64,000 nucleotides of DNA from Candidatus Endobugula sertula (GCA_001723645.1 MDLC01000005.1:32027-96026), one strand, 5' to 3'. Shown: positions 1 to 11,331, numbered from the stretch's first letter. Notes: generated by a model not told the origin, from the sequence alone. Made by a program: numbers and translations.

Positions 1-3000
1 ATCATCAAAGTGACTCGACCATCTTTTGACGTAACACCAGCAATACCGTTAGGTGAACCATTGGGATTAGCAGGATAGGTATTGGCGATACTTAAATCAT
101 GGTTAATATAACATAGTGAAACCAAACCGCTTTCTTCACAACGTTGTAATGCTTTTGCATTAGCAAATTTCGCCTGACCTTCTCCATGCGCTATGGGTAC
201 AGGTAAGTGAGAACCTGCCATACCAACAAATAGTGCTGATGGTGATTCAGGCACTTGAACTAAACTCACGCGTGCTTCAAATTGTTCTGAAAAATTGCGT
301 ACAAACTTCGGCCAGTTGTCTGCACCAGGAATTAAGGATTGTAAATTAGACATCATCTGACAACCGTTACAAATCCCTAAACTAAAGGTATCTTTGCGAT
401 GGAAAAATGCCTGGAATTGGTCACAAGCCAAGGAGTTAAATAAGATAGTTTTAGCCCAACCTTCTCCCGCACCCAGTACATCACCATAGGAAAAACCACC
501 ACAGGCCGCAAGACCTTTAAAACGCTCAAGGCCTACCCGTCCTGAAAGAATATCACTCATATGTACATCAACCGCTGCAAAACCCGCACGATCAAAAGCT
601 GCTGCCATTTCAACATGGCCATTAACCCCCTGTTCTCGCAGAATAGCCACTTGTGGCTTTATACCAGAGGCAATATAGGGGGCTGAAATATCTTCAGAAG
701 GATCATAAGATAAGGAAGCACTTAACCCTGGGTCATGCTGGCGAATACGATCGAATTCTTGCTGCGCACATTCAGGATTATCCCTTAATAACTGCATGCG
801 ATAGCTGGTTTCACTCCACTGTGCCTGTAGTTCAGCACGCGCTTGTTGAAAAATCAGTTGGTCCTGATGTTTAAAACGAATGGTGTCATCACTATTCCAC
901 ACAGCAATAGAGTGAACACAATCCGCAAACCCCGCTTGAGTAAAACGTGCGATAACAGTAACAAGGTTTTCATCAGCGACTTGAACAACGACTCCTAGCT
1001 CTTCATTAAATAACGCGGCGATGGCATCATCACCCAAGGCTGTAATATCCACATCAATACCACAGTGGCCAGCAAATGCCATCTCGCATAAGGTGGCCAA
1101 TAAACCACCGTCACTACGATCATGGTACGCCAACAGTTCATCCGTTTCCAGGCTGGCTTGTATAGCTGTAAAAAAGCTTTTCAGCCGTTGAGGGCTATCC
1201 ACATCCGCGACCTGATCACCCAATTGATTGTATACCTGAGCCAGTATGGAGGCCCCCATACGCTGTTGACCCGCCGATAGGTCAATCAATAATAACTGAC
1301 TGTTTTCTACTGTTCGCAATTGAGGCGTTAATGTTTTACGTACATCAGATACAGGAGCAAAAGCTGAAATAACAACTGACATAGGCGCTGTCACTGCTTT
1401 ATCTTCGCCATTTTCCCGCCATTCGGTACGCATAGACATGGAATCCTTGCCCACAGGAATAGTCATACCCAAGTCGGGACAAAGTTCCATCCCGATTGCC
1501 TCAACGGTTCGATACAGTTTTGCATCTTCACCCGGGTGATCTACCGCGCACATCCAGTTAGCAGATAGTTTGATGTCGCTCAAATTGGCAATATGGGTAG
1601 ACGCAATATTGGTAATTGCTTCAGCCACCGCCATACGACCAGATGCTGGCGCATCCAACAAAGCCATTGGCGTACGTTCACCCATGGACATCGCTTCACC
1701 AGTATACCGCCCCCGATTAGTATCATAGGCTGTAGTAGTGACCGCGCAGTCGGCTACAGGCACCTGCCAGGGGCCAACTAATTGATCACGCACTACTTGA
1801 CCTGTAATAGAACGGTCACCGATAGTAATCAAAAATAATTTACTGGCTACCGAAGGATGCTTTAGTACACGGCAAATCGCCTCTTTCAGCTCGATGGATT
1901 GGATCTCCAATACACTGGACTCGGGCTGGTCTGTTTTTGCCACTCGATGCATTCTGGGTGGTTTACCAAATAAAACATGCATCGGCAAATCCACGGGAGT
2001 AGCGTTCAGTAAGGTATCATTGACTCTCAGGTGTTGCTCTTCTGTGGACTCTCCCACTACCGCAAATGGACAGCGCTCACGCTGACAAATAGCTTCAAAT
2101 TTGGCCAGTTCTTCTGGCATCACAGCCAACACATAGCGCTCCTGTGATTCATTGCACCAGATTGCCAACGGACTCATACCCAGCTCATCATTGGGCACAT
2201 TGCGCAATTCAAAACGACCTCCACAGCCTCCATCTTTTACCAATTCAGGAAATGCATTGGATAAACCACCCGCCCCCACATCATGAATAAAAGCAATGGG
2301 ATTTTGCTCACCTAGCTGCCAACACTGGTCAATCACTTCCTGACAACGACGCTCAATTTCCGGGTTTTGTCGCTGTACTGAAGCAAAATCCAGGTCTTCC
2401 GCAGAGGAACCTGAAGACATAGACGAAGCAGCACCCCCTCCCAAACCAATCAGCATCGCGGGTCCACCTAAAACAATCAATTGCGCGCTTGGTGCAAAAG
2501 GCTGCTTATCGACATGCTCGGGTTTAATATTGCCATAACCACCCGCTAACATAATCGGCTTGTGATAGCCTCGGCGTTGACCACCAAAGTCGTCCTCAAA
2601 AGTACGAAAGTAACCACAAATATTGGGGCGACCAAATTCATTATTAAACGCAGCTCCTCCAATAGGGCCTTCCAGCATAATATCTAAAGCCGCCGCAACA
2701 CGCTCAGGTTTACCATAATCTTGTTCCCACGGATGGGTAAAACCGGGAATGTGTAAATTGGAAACAGTAAATCCTGTTAAACCTACTTTAGGTTTAGAGC
2801 CACGACCAACAGCACCTTCATCACGAATTTCACCTCCCGAGCCAGTACCCGCACCCGCGAATGGAGAAATCGCGGTTGGATGGTTATGAGTTTCTACTTT
2901 CATCAACATATGAATGGGCTCGTGATGATAATCATATAGCGCACTCTCACTATCAGGGTAAAAACGCCCTGCGGTTGCTCCTGCAATCACCGCTGCATTA

Positions 3001-3782
3001 TCCACATAAGCCGACAACACCTGTTCACCACCCAACTCATGAGTGTTTTTAATCATTTGGAATAATGAGCAAGGTTTCTCTCGGCCATCAATAGTCCAAG
3101 AAGCATTAAACACTTTATGTCGGCAATGCTCAGAGTTAGCCTGAGCAAACATCATTAGCTCTACATCGACCGGATTGCGCTGTAAACGGGTAAAGCTATC
3201 GATCAAATAATCCATTTCATCCTCGGCTAAAGCCAAGCCTAATTCACGGTTAGCCACGACCAGTGCTTCACGACCACCTCCCAAAATATCAATTGCCACC
3301 TGAGGCGTTGGCTGATGTTGTTCAAACAAGCATTCTGCAGCTTCTAAGGTCATCAGCACACCTTCTACCATACGGTCGTGTAAACAAGCGGCTAATAAAC
3401 CATACTCTTCGCTACCAATATCACCCTCAAGTCTAAAGGCAATACCGCGTTCTATACGTCGTACACTTTCCAGGCCTGCATTATGAGCAATATCCGTCGC
3501 TTTAGAGGACCATGGGGAAATCGTTCCTGGGCGAGGCACCACTAAGAATAAGGTGCTACTACTTTCATCGAGCTCAGTGACAACCGCATGGGTCATCGAA
3601 CCATACTCCAGCAACTGAATCAATACTTGCGTGTGCTCTTTAGAAAGTGTGTCAGTATTATCCACAAAGTGCACAAAACGCGCACTAAAGGACTTAATAG
3701 TCGGTAATACTGCCTGTAAATCCTGTAAGGTTTTTTCAATACGGAAAGAAGAAAGCGCCGCAGCGCCAGGAAGAATCAGCAT
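1..3782 (-). CDS. purL: Phosphoribosylformylglycinamidine synthase, C-terminus off the left edge
   Basis: Large PurL of the gammaproteobacterial single-chain type. It converts FGAR to FGAM with glutamine and ATP in purine synthesis (cytosol). The start ATG is at 3782-3780 ([17 protein letters not shown], like the E. coli N-terminus). Reading on the minus strand is open to the window edge, giving about 1260 codons, so roughly 35 C-terminal residues are missing compared with the usual 1295. The glutaminase nucleophile motif GICNGCQ lies near 357-377, with Cys at codon 1141. The last visible residues, [20 protein letters not shown], match the end of the GATase domain. It is divergent from mltF, the same neighbour as in E. 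coli. Family assignment is secure. Confidence 0.97.
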   Translation of the reverse strand, partial: MLILPGAAALSSFRIEKTLQDLQAVLPTIKSFSARFVHFVDNTDTLSKEHTQVLIQLLEYGSMTHAVVTELDESSSTLFLVVPRPGTISPWSSKATDIAHNAGLESVRRIERGIAFRLEGDIGSEEYGLLAACLHDRMVEGVLMTLEAAECLFEQHQPTPQVAIDILGGGREALVVANRELGLALAEDEMDYLIDSFTRLQRNPVDVELMMFAQANSEHCRHKVFNASWTIDGREKPCSLFQMIKNTHELGGEQVLSAYVDNAAVIAGATAGRFYPDSESALYDYHHEPIHMLMKVETHNHPTAISPFAGAGTGSGGEIRDEGAVGRGSKPKVGLTGFTVSNLHIPGFTHPWEQDYGKPERVAAALDIMLEGPIGGAAFNNEFGRPNICGYFRTFEDDFGGQRRGYHKPIMLAGGYGNIKPEHVDKQPFAPSAQLIVLGGPAMLIGLGGGAASSMSSGSSAEDLDFASVQRQNPEIERRCQEVIDQCWQLGEQNPIAFIHDVGAGGLSNAFPELVKDGGCGGRFELRNVPNDELGMSPLAIWCNESQERYVLAVMPEELAKFEAICQRERCPFAVVGESTEEQHLRVNDTLLNATPVDLPMHVLFGKPPRMHRVAKTDQPESSVLEIQSIELKEAICRVLKHPSVASKLFLITIGDRSITGQVVRDQLVGPWQVPVADCAVTTTAYDTNRGRYTGEAMSMGERTPMALLDAPASGRMAVAEAITNIASTHIANLSDIKLSANWMCAVDHPGEDAKLYRTVEAIGMELCPDLGMTIPVGKDSMSMRTEWRENGEDKAVTAPMSVVISAFAPVSDVRKTLTPQLRTVENSQLLLIDLSAGQQRMGASILAQVYNQLGDQVADVDSPQRLKSFFTAIQASLETDELLAYHDRSDGGLLATLCEMAFAGHCGIDVDITALGDDAIAALFNEELGVVVQVADENLVTVIARFTQAGFADCVHSIAVWNSDDTIRFKHQDQLIFQQARAELQAQWSETSYRMQLLRDNPECAQQEFDRIRQHDPGLSASLSYDPSEDISAPYIASGIKPQVAILREQGVNGHVEMAAAFDRAGFAAVDVHMSDILSGRVGLERFKGLAACGGFSYGDVLGAGEGWAKTILFNSLACDQFQAFFHRKDTFSLGICNGCQMMSNLQSLIPGADNWPKFVRNFSEQFEARVSLVQVPESPSALFVGMAGSHLPVPIAHGEGQAKFANAKALQRCEESGLVSLCYINHDLSIANTYPANPNGSPNGIAGVTSKDGRVTLM

Positions 3783-3858
3783 GGTTGTAGGTAGCCCTTT
3801 ATAGAGGATCTGCAATAACGACGAATAATGAGAAACAGAATGCCTCGGAAAGGCCGCT

Positions 3859-3888
3859 ATTATACTTGATAACTGGCCTTAAGGCAGC
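3859..3888 (-). promoter_or_regulatory. Candidate sigma-70 promoter of purL
   Basis: On the minus strand a perfect TATAAT -10 hexamer lies at 3864-3859, about 77 bases before the purL ATG. Upstream, at a 16-base spacing, is TGCCTT, a poor -35 match. Inferred from sequence only; I see no clear PurR operator. Confidence 0.35.
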
Positions 3889-4036
3889 ACCTAAAGACCT
3901 CATTTAAATTACACTACGCTCTCATAGGAAAAAATATCCATGCAATATAGGGTGGCTAGGGTCTGTTGACATTTCATATTCACCGCTATTAACGCTAAAA
4001 TACCACGCAACCATCACTAAAAACGCAATATTCACC

Positions 4037-5527
4037 ATGGATAAACCAGAAACAACGGAACCAACACCAAACACTGAAAAACACTATACTGCTAGTGCCC
4101 AAACCCGTTTGGTGGGCACTGTGTTTTTATGCCTGATGCCTTTTATGTTTTCCAGTAGCACACCTCCGAGTCTACTGGAAAAAATTCAGCAAGACGGTTT
4201 GTTACAAGTAGTATCATTTAACGGGCCCTCAACCTATTATGAAGATCGCTTCGGTCATACGGGCTTCGAATATGAATTGGCTAGGGCGTTTGCAGACACA
4301 TTGGGCGTTGAACTGACCATTAAGGATGAACGCGGTCTCCAAAACATTCTGGAGAGTATCTCTGAAGCTAAAGGCCACTTTGCTGCTGCTGGATTATCCA
4401 TTGCCGACGAACGCCAACAGAGTATTCGCTTTTCTATCCCTTATTCCAACACCACACAACAGGTTATTTATCGTCGTGGCAATCCCAAACCCAAAACCAT
4501 AGACGACCTTCTGGGGAAAAATATTATTGTTATCAGCCAAAGCTCTCACGCCAACACTCTGACAAAGCTTAAAAAACATTATCCAGAACTTAGCTGGGAA
4601 GAAAAAGACAATATCGAAATGACCGACCTGTTGAGCATGGTTCATAATGGTAACGCTGACATCGCTTTGGTTGACTCTACCGTTTACATTACCAACCAGA
4701 CCATTTATCCCAAAGCGCGAAAAGCATTCAACATTGCCGAGCCAGAATCCATTGCTTGGGCATTTCCCAAGCGCATTGACAATAGTTTATTCAACGCGGC
4801 AAACGCCTTTTTACGTAGCTATATAAATAACGGTAAATTAACCGAGCTGAAAAAAAAATATTTTCATAAACCACCCATCAATGAAAGCAGCGCTCTCATC
4901 CTTGTCCAACGCATTAAAGAACGTTTACCTCAATGGATTGGTTATTTCCGACAAATAGCCCTCAAGTACGATATGGATTGGCTGTTTTTAGCAGCAATCA
5001 GTTATCAGGAGTCTTTATGGAATAAAGATGCCAAATCATATACTGGTGTACGGGGCTTAATGATGCTCACTCACAAAACCGCCAGAGAACTGAGTATTAA
5101 AGACCGCACTGACCCTGAGCAAAGCATTGATGGGGGAGCCCGATATTTTCTACACATCCATAAAAGAATTTCTCAAAATATCAAAGAACCTAATCGTACC
5201 TGGATGGCACTGGCTGCCTATAATGTAGGCCTTGGCCATTTGGAAGATGCTCGGGTTTTAACAAAGAATCACGGAGGGAATCCAAACATATGGGAAGATG
5301 TTAAAAAAAACTTGCCGCTATTAGCGAATAAAAAATACTACCGCACAACAAAACACGGCTACGCTAGAGGCTGGGAGCCCGTACGCTATGTGGCCAATAT
5401 TCGCAATTACCATAACATTCTTATTTGGTACTATGAAAATAAACAACGTCAATTAACTTTTGGATTAAAAAAACAAGAGGTTATCGAAACCCCTATTTTC
5501 AAAGCCAGCTCATTACCACACCTATAA
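4037..5527 (+). CDS. mltF: Membrane-bound lytic murein transglycosylase F
   Basis: MltF (YfhD) cleaves peptidoglycan glycan strands with formation of 1,6-anhydromuramic ends, at the periplasmic face. The 496-residue protein has an N-terminal hydrophobic segment at about 25-41, then a solute-binding-protein type domain (about 50-275: TGFEYELARAFADTLGV, AAAGLSIADERQQSIRFS). A C-terminal SLT lysozyme-like domain covers about 300-440. The catalytic Glu is in the SYQESLW motif near residue 325, followed by GVRGLMMLT and the AAYNVGLGH motif. No lipobox is evident, so anchoring is probably by the N-terminal segment. It lies between purL and tadA, as in E. coli. The ATG at 4037 is the first plausible start. 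Confidence 0.95.
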   Translation: MDKPETTEPTPNTEKHYTASAQTRLVGTVFLCLMPFMFSSSTPPSLLEKIQQDGLLQVVSFNGPSTYYEDRFGHTGFEYELARAFADTLGVELTIKDERGLQNILESISEAKGHFAAAGLSIADERQQSIRFSIPYSNTTQQVIYRRGNPKPKTIDDLLGKNIIVISQSSHANTLTKLKKHYPELSWEEKDNIEMTDLLSMVHNGNADIALVDSTVYITNQTIYPKARKAFNIAEPESIAWAFPKRIDNSLFNAANAFLRSYINNGKLTELKKKYFHKPPINESSALILVQRIKERLPQWIGYFRQIALKYDMDWLFLAAISYQESLWNKDAKSYTGVRGLMMLTHKTARELSIKDRTDPEQSIDGGARYFLHIHKRISQNIKEPNRTWMALAAYNVGLGHLEDARVLTKNHGGNPNIWEDVKKNLPLLANKKYYRTTKHGYARGWEPVRYVANIRNYHNILIWYYENKQRQLTFGLKKQEVIETPIFKASSLPHL

Positions 5528-5553
5528 ACGCACATGGCTAACGTCAATTGGGG

Positions 5554-6030
5554 TTAGCGTCGGTTGCATTTTTCCCGTCGTCTTCGAGCAAAAAAAACAC
5601 TGACTATCGACGCACAAGCCTCTGCACAAACCCCGCCTTCATACTTTACACAATGATTTAAATGATCACCATCCAATTGATTGGTTTGGCTAACCACCGC
5701 ACCGGCCTTCGGTTCCAGAGCACCAAAAACTAGGCGAGAAACACGAGCGTGTACCAAAGCCCCAGCACACATAGCGCATGGCTCTATAGTGACGTATAGA
5801 GTACTATCCACTAATCGATAATTACCCTGATTTTGAGCGGCATCACGTAATGCAAGTATCTCTGCGTGAGCAGTAGGATCATGTGAGCCAATAGGCTGGT
5901 TAAAGCCCTGACCAATCACTTTATCCTGCTTTACCAAAATAGCTCCAATAGGAACTTCCTGATGCTTGCCCGCTTCCTGGGCCAAATGCAATGCCTGCTG
6001 CATCCAGTATTCATCAATAGAGATACTCAT
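5554..6030 (-). CDS. tadA: tRNA-specific adenosine deaminase TadA
   Basis: TadA deaminates adenosine 34 to inosine in tRNA-Arg(ACG), allowing wobble decoding. The zinc motifs of the cytidine-deaminase fold are present: TAHAEI (His ligand and catalytic Glu) and PCAMC (two Cys ligands). I chose the ATG at 6030 (MSISIDEYWMQQAL, 158 residues) because it follows a GAGGGCG ribosome site and gives the family length. An upstream in-frame start at 6066 would add 12 unlike residues. It is convergent with mltF, 26 bases away. Confidence 0.95.
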   Translation of the reverse strand: MSISIDEYWMQQALHLAQEAGKHQEVPIGAILVKQDKVIGQGFNQPIGSHDPTAHAEILALRDAAQNQGNYRLVDSTLYVTIEPCAMCAGALVHARVSRLVFGALEPKAGAVVSQTNQLDGDHLNHCVKYEGGVCAEACASIVSVFFARRRREKCNRR

Positions 6031-6543
6031 CGCCCTCTTCACTATTAACAAGACAAACAAAGGCAAAACGAAACGTTTCTTATACCTTCCACAATCACTG
6101 TTTCAATAAACATTGGGGTCCTACCCACAAACAATAACCACCACATCAACAGTGGTAAATAACCCCCCATTCACCTCGTTCACTGTAGCGGGCCATAATA
6201 TTTCCGTTAAAATAGCAACAACGCTCTACTTCCAATGTCTTGTGACTCATTAATAGACACCTGTATTGATACGATTAGAGCTGATTAACGATAAAATGTC
6301 ACCATAAAAATAGTCTAACATCGTTGTTGATTTTGCCAACAGATTGACTATTCCGCTGCAATGAACACCTGCCCCATCAACAAAACACTTCCTCTTTCTT
6401 TATAAGATTTTATCGTTAATTAGTTCTATGTGAATAGAGAGTTTTTTTGATATTCTAGGTGACGTTGACGTTTCATCTCCACCAGTGCTGGAGATAACGT
6501 ATCAACAGGCCCTATTCTAACTGACTCAAAGAGAATATTCCTT
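6031..6543. other. Gene-poor interval between tadA and ferredoxin
   Basis: No convincing gene on either strand. It contains the promoter regions of tadA and the ferredoxin gene, and a 23-base inverted repeat pair (listed separately). The short minus-strand ORF reaching in from 6650 overlaps the ferredoxin gene and resembles nothing. Confidence 0.6.
6277..6427. repeat. MITE-like element with 23-bp imperfect terminal inverted repeats
   Basis: The left arm at 6277-6299 and the right arm at 6405-6427 are inverted copies matching at 20 of 23 bases. The core ATTAACGATAAAAT is perfect in both (6284-6297 and 6407-6420). The interior is about 105 bases with no ORF. A third copy of the arm, AGAGCGAATTAACGATAAAA, lies at 19847-19866 upstream of rpiA. 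A shorter ATTAACGA/TCGTTAAT hairpin lies at 7903-7935. This could be a small non-autonomous element or a dispersed intergenic repeat; no target-site duplication is obvious. Confidence 0.5.
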
Positions 6544-6858
6544 ATGGCTCTGATATTTTTCGTTACCCACGATGGCAATATGTATGAGGTAGAAGCTGCA
6601 CCAGGAGAAACGGTAATGCAGGCTGCCATTGATAATGGGATAGATGGCATTCTCGGAGAATGTGGCGGCTGTCAATCCTGTGCAACCTGCCACTGTTATA
6701 TCGACGATATTGACAAAACAGGAGTTGCTGAAGGCACAGAGTTTGAGATGATTGCCAACACATCAGATCCAAGAGCGAATAGCCGTTTGAGTTGCCAAAT
6801 CGTGGTAACTAAAGAACTGGATGGCTTGACAGTGCACTTACCAAAATCGCAGTATTGA
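6544..6858 (+). CDS. [2Fe-2S] ferredoxin, adrenodoxin/putidaredoxin type
   Basis: A small soluble electron carrier of 104 residues. The vertebrate-type ferredoxin cysteine pattern is visible: C-x5-C-x2-C in ECGGCQSCATC (about residues 39-47), and the fourth ligand in RLSCQI near residue 83. An extra Cys follows the cluster motif (HCY). Such ferredoxins serve cytochrome P450s, Rieske oxygenases or Fe-S assembly. No partner reductase or oxygenase gene is adjacent, so the partner is unknown. It is a single gene on the plus strand, 26 bases from the convergent trhO stop. Confidence 0.93.
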   Translation: MALIFFVTHDGNMYEVEAAPGETVMQAAIDNGIDGILGECGGCQSCATCHCYIDDIDKTGVAEGTEFEMIANTSDPRANSRLSCQIVVTKELDGLTVHLPKSQY

Positions 6859-6884
6859 GTACACTTTGCACACCACTAGAGACC

Positions 6885-7841
6885 TCACGTAACCTCGAGG
6901 TTACTCACCGCCTCGAGCAAGGGCGCAGCTGGAGACACGCCTATATGTTGCTCATTACGCATTTTCGCCAATTGAATCTGTTTTTGTCTTTCACTGAATC
7001 GTTGGCGTTGTTCCGGCGTTAGCTGATCGTGGCAGCGAGGGCAGCTAACACCCAGTATATACCGCTCGGACTGTTTATCTTCTTCTGTAATTGGGTGCTT
7101 ACAACCATGGCATTGGTCGTATATGCCTTTTCCTAAATCATGATCAACAGCAACACGATTATCAAAAACAAAGCACTCTCCTTGCCACAAGCTCTCTTCT
7201 TTTGGCACATCTTCCAAATACTTTAAAATACCGCCTTTAAGATGATAAACCTCTTCAAAGCCCTGTTCTCTTAAGTAGGCGGTGGATTTCTCACAACGGA
7301 TACCACCAGTACAAAACATAGCAACCTTTTTATTTTTCTCAGGGCTGAGATTCTCTTTCACATAAGCAGGGAATTCACGGAATGTCGTAGTTTCAGGATT
7401 TATAGAGCCCTTAAAAGTACCAATTGCACACTCATAATAATTACGTGTATCAACAACAGTCACTTCGGGATCGCTGATCAACGTGTTCCAGTCTTTTGGG
7501 TCAACATAGGTCCCCACAATATGGTTGGGATCAATTCCTTCAACACCCATTGTCACAATTTCACGTTTGAGTTTGACCTTCATTCGATAAAAAGGCATTT
7601 CTTTGTGGAAAGACTCTTTATGCTCTAAGTTCACTAAGCGACTGTCTTTTTTCAAATACGCCAACAACCGATCAACCCCTTCCCGACTACCCGCTACGGT
7701 GCCATTAATCCCCTCCGCGGCTAATAGCAAAGTACCTTTAATATTTTCAGAGAGGCATTTATCCAGTAATGGCTGTCGAAGCGCTTTATAATCGGGCAGG
7801 CTGACAAAATAGTAAAGTGCGGCAACAACAATTTGGCTCAT
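6885..7841 (-). CDS. trhO: tRNA uridine(34) hydroxylase TrhO
   Basis: TrhO (YceA, UPF0176) makes 5-hydroxyuridine at tRNA position 34 in an oxygen-dependent way, as a first step to cmo5U/mcmo5U. The 318-residue protein has an N-terminal acylphosphatase-like region ([15 protein letters not shown]). A rhodanese domain at about 120-215 carries the active cysteine in [14 protein letters not shown]-terminal cysteine cluster (CHGCKHP, CPRCHD) probably binds zinc. The start is taken at ATG 7841 ([12 protein letters not shown]), the usual N-terminus; a TTG six codons upstream is possible. Confidence 0.93.
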   Translation of the reverse strand: MSQIVVAALYYFVSLPDYKALRQPLLDKCLSENIKGTLLLAAEGINGTVAGSREGVDRLLAYLKKDSRLVNLEHKESFHKEMPFYRMKVKLKREIVTMGVEGIDPNHIVGTYVDPKDWNTLISDPEVTVVDTRNYYECAIGTFKGSINPETTTFREFPAYVKENLSPEKNKKVAMFCTGGIRCEKSTAYLREQGFEEVYHLKGGILKYLEDVPKEESLWQGECFVFDNRVAVDHDLGKGIYDQCHGCKHPITEEDKQSERYILGVSCPRCHDQLTPEQRQRFSERQKQIQLAKMRNEQHIGVSPAAPLLEAVSNLEVT

Positions 7842-7902
7842 GACAGGAAGACTCAACAAATTAGCAGAACGAAACAGTAAAAAAGGGGCGATTCTACCCT
7901 AA

Positions 7903-7935
7903 ATTAACGACAAATTCACAATAGCGTTCGTTAAT
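7903..7935. repeat. Short ATTAACGA/TCGTTAAT hairpin
   Basis: A perfect 8-base inverted repeat (7903-7910 and 7928-7935) between trhO and bolA. It shares the ATTAACGA core with the larger repeat at 6277-6427. It has no T-run, so it is not a typical terminator. Confidence 0.4.
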
Positions 7936-7942
7936 CCAGAGG

Positions 7943-8260
7943 CTATTGATGGTTTTTATTCCCTCCCATACACTGGGGAGAAGCTACCACGGTTTGATTT
8001 GCCTGCCATTCATCAGCAGAGAAGGTTTGCATAGTCAAAGCATGGACACTACTCGACATTTCTTCCTCCAGTATTTGATACACCCGCCGCTGCCTCTGAA
8101 TGAGTCTTAAACCCTCAAAATCTTTACTGACTATCACAAGCTTAAAGTGGGACTCTGAGCCATCAGGCACGTTATGCTGATGACTTTCATTGATCACTTG
8201 GATATATTCAGGCGATAATGATTGCTGTAATTTTTCTGTAATGATTTTTTGAATAATCAC
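7943..8260 (-). CDS. bolA: BolA family protein
   Basis: BolA proteins pair with monothiol glutaredoxins in iron-sulfur trafficking and affect cell shape and stress responses. The 105-residue length equals E. coli BolA. Visible family motifs are INESHQHNVPDGSESHFKLV (the conserved His region) and RLIQRQRRVYQILEEEM, followed by VHALTMQTFSADEW. The start is GTG at 8260, preceded by AGGAG with an 8-base gap; a longer ORF reading to 8296 adds a non-family extension. Confidence 0.93.
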   Translation of the reverse strand: MIIQKIITEKLQQSLSPEYIQVINESHQHNVPDGSESHFKLVIVSKDFEGLRLIQRQRRVYQILEEEMSSSVHALTMQTFSADEWQANQTVVASPQCMGGNKNHQ

Positions 8261-8722
8261 TTTACAGACTCCTATAGTCGTTAATAAAATAGTCACCGTT
8301 ATAATGCTTTAGCAACGCGGATTCAACTCGCAAGCTCGGCAAGCTTTTTACCATTGTCTGACATCAGAGTGGTGACCTGATCAGACACAGACGCTAACAG
8401 ACAAATATGTTATGAAGCTGTCAGTCGCCAATGGCTGAGTGCTCATCAATACTGACTCGATCAACCAGTTGGCTACATCGGTTATGGCTGCCGTAACGTT
8501 TATGGCGCTGTTTTTGATAACGCAGATAACGGCCACCACGACGAGCTTTATTCTGGAGAACATACTGCTAGGTCCATTGATATCGTAGTTTATCCTCTAA
8601 CCAATGCTTGTCGAGTTGCATTTACCCATTGAATTCACGTAATAATGTAAGGGGGACCTGGGAAATTTATGCATAGTTACTGTTGTCTACTTATTTATAC
8701 ACTTTAATTAATCTAATAACTT
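8261..8722. other. Interval with possible decayed minus-strand coding sequence
   Basis: No intact gene. On the minus strand an ORF at 8563-8381 begins MFSRIKLVVVAVICVIKN and stops. Its apparent continuation (SDQVTTLMSDNGKKLAEL, then a stop at 8323-8325) lies in another frame. Joined by one frameshift they would give a protein of roughly 80 residues with one hydrophobic segment. I do not recognise the family, and this may be chance. The rest holds the bolA promoter region. Confidence 0.3.
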
Positions 8723-8938
8723 ATGAACAGGAAAATATTCATTAATCGTCGCCGGAAAGGCAGCGAACGTCGAGAAGAGACTGACCCTTGCAAAAGTCTT
8801 GGTATTGATATTTATCACAGAAAACGTCGAAAAAACTCTGAACGGCGTAAAGGACGCACCTTAGACGAGGATTATTATGCTTTTGTATCGTCAATACAAA
8901 GCTTAAACAGTGATTTTTGCGACAATAGATACCATTAA
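8723..8938 (+). CDS. Small basic hypothetical protein
   Basis: A 71-residue protein rich in Arg/Lys at its N-terminal half (NRRRKGSERRE, YHRKRRKNSERRKGR), with a central DPCK motif and an acidic/aromatic tail (LDEDYYAF). The pattern of two RRKxxERR blocks around a DPCK...YHRKRRK core recalls small proteins seen in other marine gammaproteobacteria, but I cannot name a function. It could bind nucleic acid. No strong ribosome site precedes the ATG. A shadow ORF on the minus strand covers the same bases and looks less protein-like. Confidence 0.55.
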   Translation: MNRKIFINRRRKGSERREETDPCKSLGIDIYHRKRRKNSERRKGRTLDEDYYAFVSSIQSLNSDFCDNRYH

Positions 8939-9057
8939 TTAACACGCCTCTATTAATATTGGCTTCGGGACCGTCTTTCCACCTAATGACACTTTATCTC
9001 GCTCTACTAGGGTAAGGTCTGAGGAAATTTCGGGTAATACTATCGCGACTTAGTCAA

Positions 9058-9735
9058 TTATAGCGCCCAGTTAATCATTGCTTGACCATTATCTGCTAAG
9101 TATTGGTTGGTCTTAGAAAAGTGCCCATTACCCAAAAAGCCCCGGTGCGCTGATAGTGGTGAAGGATGAGGCGATTGCAGAATATAATGCTTGCTACCAT
9201 CAATGAGCCGCCCTTTTTTCTGGGCATAGCTCCCCCACAGTAAAAACACAATGCCTTCACGCAGCTCATTCAAGCGCTGAATTGCTTTGTCTGTAAACTC
9301 TTCCCAACCTCGATTCTGATGGGAACCCGCTTGCGCTTGTTGAACAGTCAGCGTGGCATTTAATAATAATACCCCTTGTTCCGCCCAGGATTGTAAGCAT
9401 CCATGTTGAGGGATAGGAAGACCTAAATCTCGCTGAATTTCTTTAAAAATATTGACTAATGAAGGAGGAGAAGGGACCCCATATGGCACAGAAAAACATA
9501 AACCATGCGCTTGGCCTGGACCATGATAAGGGTCCTGTCCCAATATCACGACCTTAACATCATCAAAATGCGTACTATTAAAAGCATTAAATATATTATT
9601 GCCCGTAGGATAAATAACTTTACCCTGAGCTTTTTCACTTAATAGAAATTGCTTTAATTGCTGCATATAGGGCTGATCAAACTCTACTTGCAAATGCTGT
9701 AACCAACTGTCATGTAATTGTATATTTTTTGTCAT
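9058..9735 (-). CDS. ung: Uracil-DNA glycosylase
   Basis: Family 1 UDG removes uracil from DNA to start base excision repair. The 225-residue protein contains the water-activating motif [18 protein letters not shown] at about 65-82. It also has the uracil-binding NATLTV region and the minor-groove loop [11 protein letters not shown] near residues 190-200, whose His and Leu are catalytic. Length and motifs are canonical. It is a single gene on the minus strand, downstream of lysS with 87 bases between. Confidence 0.97.
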   Translation of the reverse strand: MTKNIQLHDSWLQHLQVEFDQPYMQQLKQFLLSEKAQGKVIYPTGNNIFNAFNSTHFDDVKVVILGQDPYHGPGQAHGLCFSVPYGVPSPPSLVNIFKEIQRDLGLPIPQHGCLQSWAEQGVLLLNATLTVQQAQAGSHQNRGWEEFTDKAIQRLNELREGIVFLLWGSYAQKKGRLIDGSKHYILQSPHPSPLSAHRGFLGNGHFSKTNQYLADNGQAMINWAL

Positions 9736-9822
9736 TACTCTTCTGGGCCTTTAGACTAAACAGCAACAGTGTACCACGACCTGAAACAACTACCGAAAGC
9801 GATAATACGTGTCAACCAAGCA

Positions 9823-11331
9823 TTATTCGGGCCTCATATGAGGAAACAGTAACACATCACGAATCGAAGGCGAGTCTGTTAACAGCATGACCAGACGATC
9901 AATACCAATACCCTCACCCGCAGTCGGCGGCAAACCATATTCCAAGGCACGCACATAATCTGCATCAAATTGCATGGCTTCGTCGTCACCTGTCTCTTTC
10001 TCTGCCACTTGTTGTTGAAAGCGGTCAGCCTGATCTTCTGCATCATTCAATTCGGAGAAGCCATTAGCAATTTCACGACCACCAACAAAAAACTCAAAGC
10101 GGTCAGTGACAAAAGGATTGTCATCATTACGACGTGCCAACGGAGACACTTCCGTTGGGTACTGTGTAATAAATGTTGGATTATCCAATCGATGCTCGAC
10201 CGTTTTCTCAAAAATTTCAATTTGTACCTTACCTAAACCCCAACTATCTTTCAGAGGAATCTTCAACGACTCAGCAATTTTACGCGCTCCCTCTTCTGTG
10301 GATAACTCATTCGCTGAAATATCAGGATTAAATCGCAGGATAGAATCAAACACACTTAAGCGAGCAAATGGCTTGGCAAAATCATAGACTTTTTCTTCAA
10401 TTACCTCACCTTCTGCATTTTTAATCGTATTGTTAATATCGGTAGACCCTAAAACACTTTCAGCAAGCTTGCGTAACATATCCTCCGTCAAATCCATCAG
10501 ATCATTATAATCTGCATAAGCTTGGTAAAATTCCAACATGGTAAATTCAGGGTTATGGCGAGTTGATAAGCCTTCATTCCGGAAATTACGATTGATTTCA
10601 TACACACGCTCAAAGCCACCCACCACCAAACGCTTCAAGTACAACTCAGGGGCAATACGTAAATACATATCCATATCCAAGGCATTGTGATGAGTCATAA
10701 AGGGACGTGCGGTTGCACCACCAGGGATTGCCTGCAACATTGGGGTTTCAACCTCCAGGAAGCCGTTGGTATTCAGGTAGTTACGAATAAAACTCACCAT
10801 TTGAGATCGCATGGTAAACGTATCACGAACACCTGGATTTATCATCAAATCGACATAGCGCTGACGATAACGCATTTCCTGATCAGCAAGGCCATGATAT
10901 TTATCCGGTAACGGACGCAATGCTTTGGTGAGCAGCTGGAACTCTTCCAAATTGACATAGAGGTCCCCTTTACTCGACTTATGTAATGCACCGCTAACAT
11001 TCACAATGTCCCCAATATCCCAAAGCCCGCTGGTTGCTTTCAATAGCTTCTGAGCTTCTTTATTCGCATACAACTGGATTTGGCCCGAACCATCCTGCAA
11101 CACCATAAAAGGACCACGTTTCACCATAACACGACCCGCAACAGAAACCTGATGCCCCAGGATTTCCAACTCTTCTTTGGTTTTTTCACCATAAGCCTGC
11201 TGCAAAGCGGCAGCGGTATCTTCACGAACCACATTATTAGGAAACGCGACACCTTGCTCACGAATCGCGGCTAACTTTTCACGGCGTTCCGCAATTAATT
11301 TGTTTTCATCTTGTGGCTGATGCTTTAACAT
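9823..11331 (-). CDS. lysS: Lysyl-tRNA synthetase, class II
   Basis: Charges tRNA-Lys. The 502-residue protein has an N-terminal OB-fold anticodon-binding domain (about 60-150, [12 protein letters not shown]). The class II catalytic core has motif 2 ([20 protein letters not shown]) and motif 3 ([12 protein letters not shown]). The C-terminus is conserved ([13 protein letters not shown]). It lies 60 bases downstream of prfB on the same strand, the E. coli prfB-lysS order, so co-transcription is likely. Confidence 0.98.
   Translation of the reverse strand: MLKHQPQDENKLIAERREKLAAIREQGVAFPNNVVREDTAAALQQAYGEKTKEELEILGHQVSVAGRVMVKRGPFMVLQDGSGQIQLYANKEAQKLLKATSGLWDIGDIVNVSGALHKSSKGDLYVNLEEFQLLTKALRPLPDKYHGLADQEMRYRQRYVDLMINPGVRDTFTMRSQMVSFIRNYLNTNGFLEVETPMLQAIPGGATARPFMTHHNALDMDMYLRIAPELYLKRLVVGGFERVYEINRNFRNEGLSTRHNPEFTMLEFYQAYADYNDLMDLTEDMLRKLAESVLGSTDINNTIKNAEGEVIEEKVYDFAKPFARLSVFDSILRFNPDISANELSTEEGARKIAESLKIPLKDSWGLGKVQIEIFEKTVEHRLDNPTFITQYPTEVSPLARRNDDNPFVTDRFEFFVGGREIANGFSELNDAEDQADRFQQQVAEKETGDDEAMQFDADYVRALEYGLPPTAGEGIGIDRLVMLLTDSPSIRDVLLFPHMRPE

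Noticed and set aside
4394..4645. 83-codon minus ORF inside mltF
   Set aside because: Shadow of the plus-strand mltF gene, which has strong family motifs.
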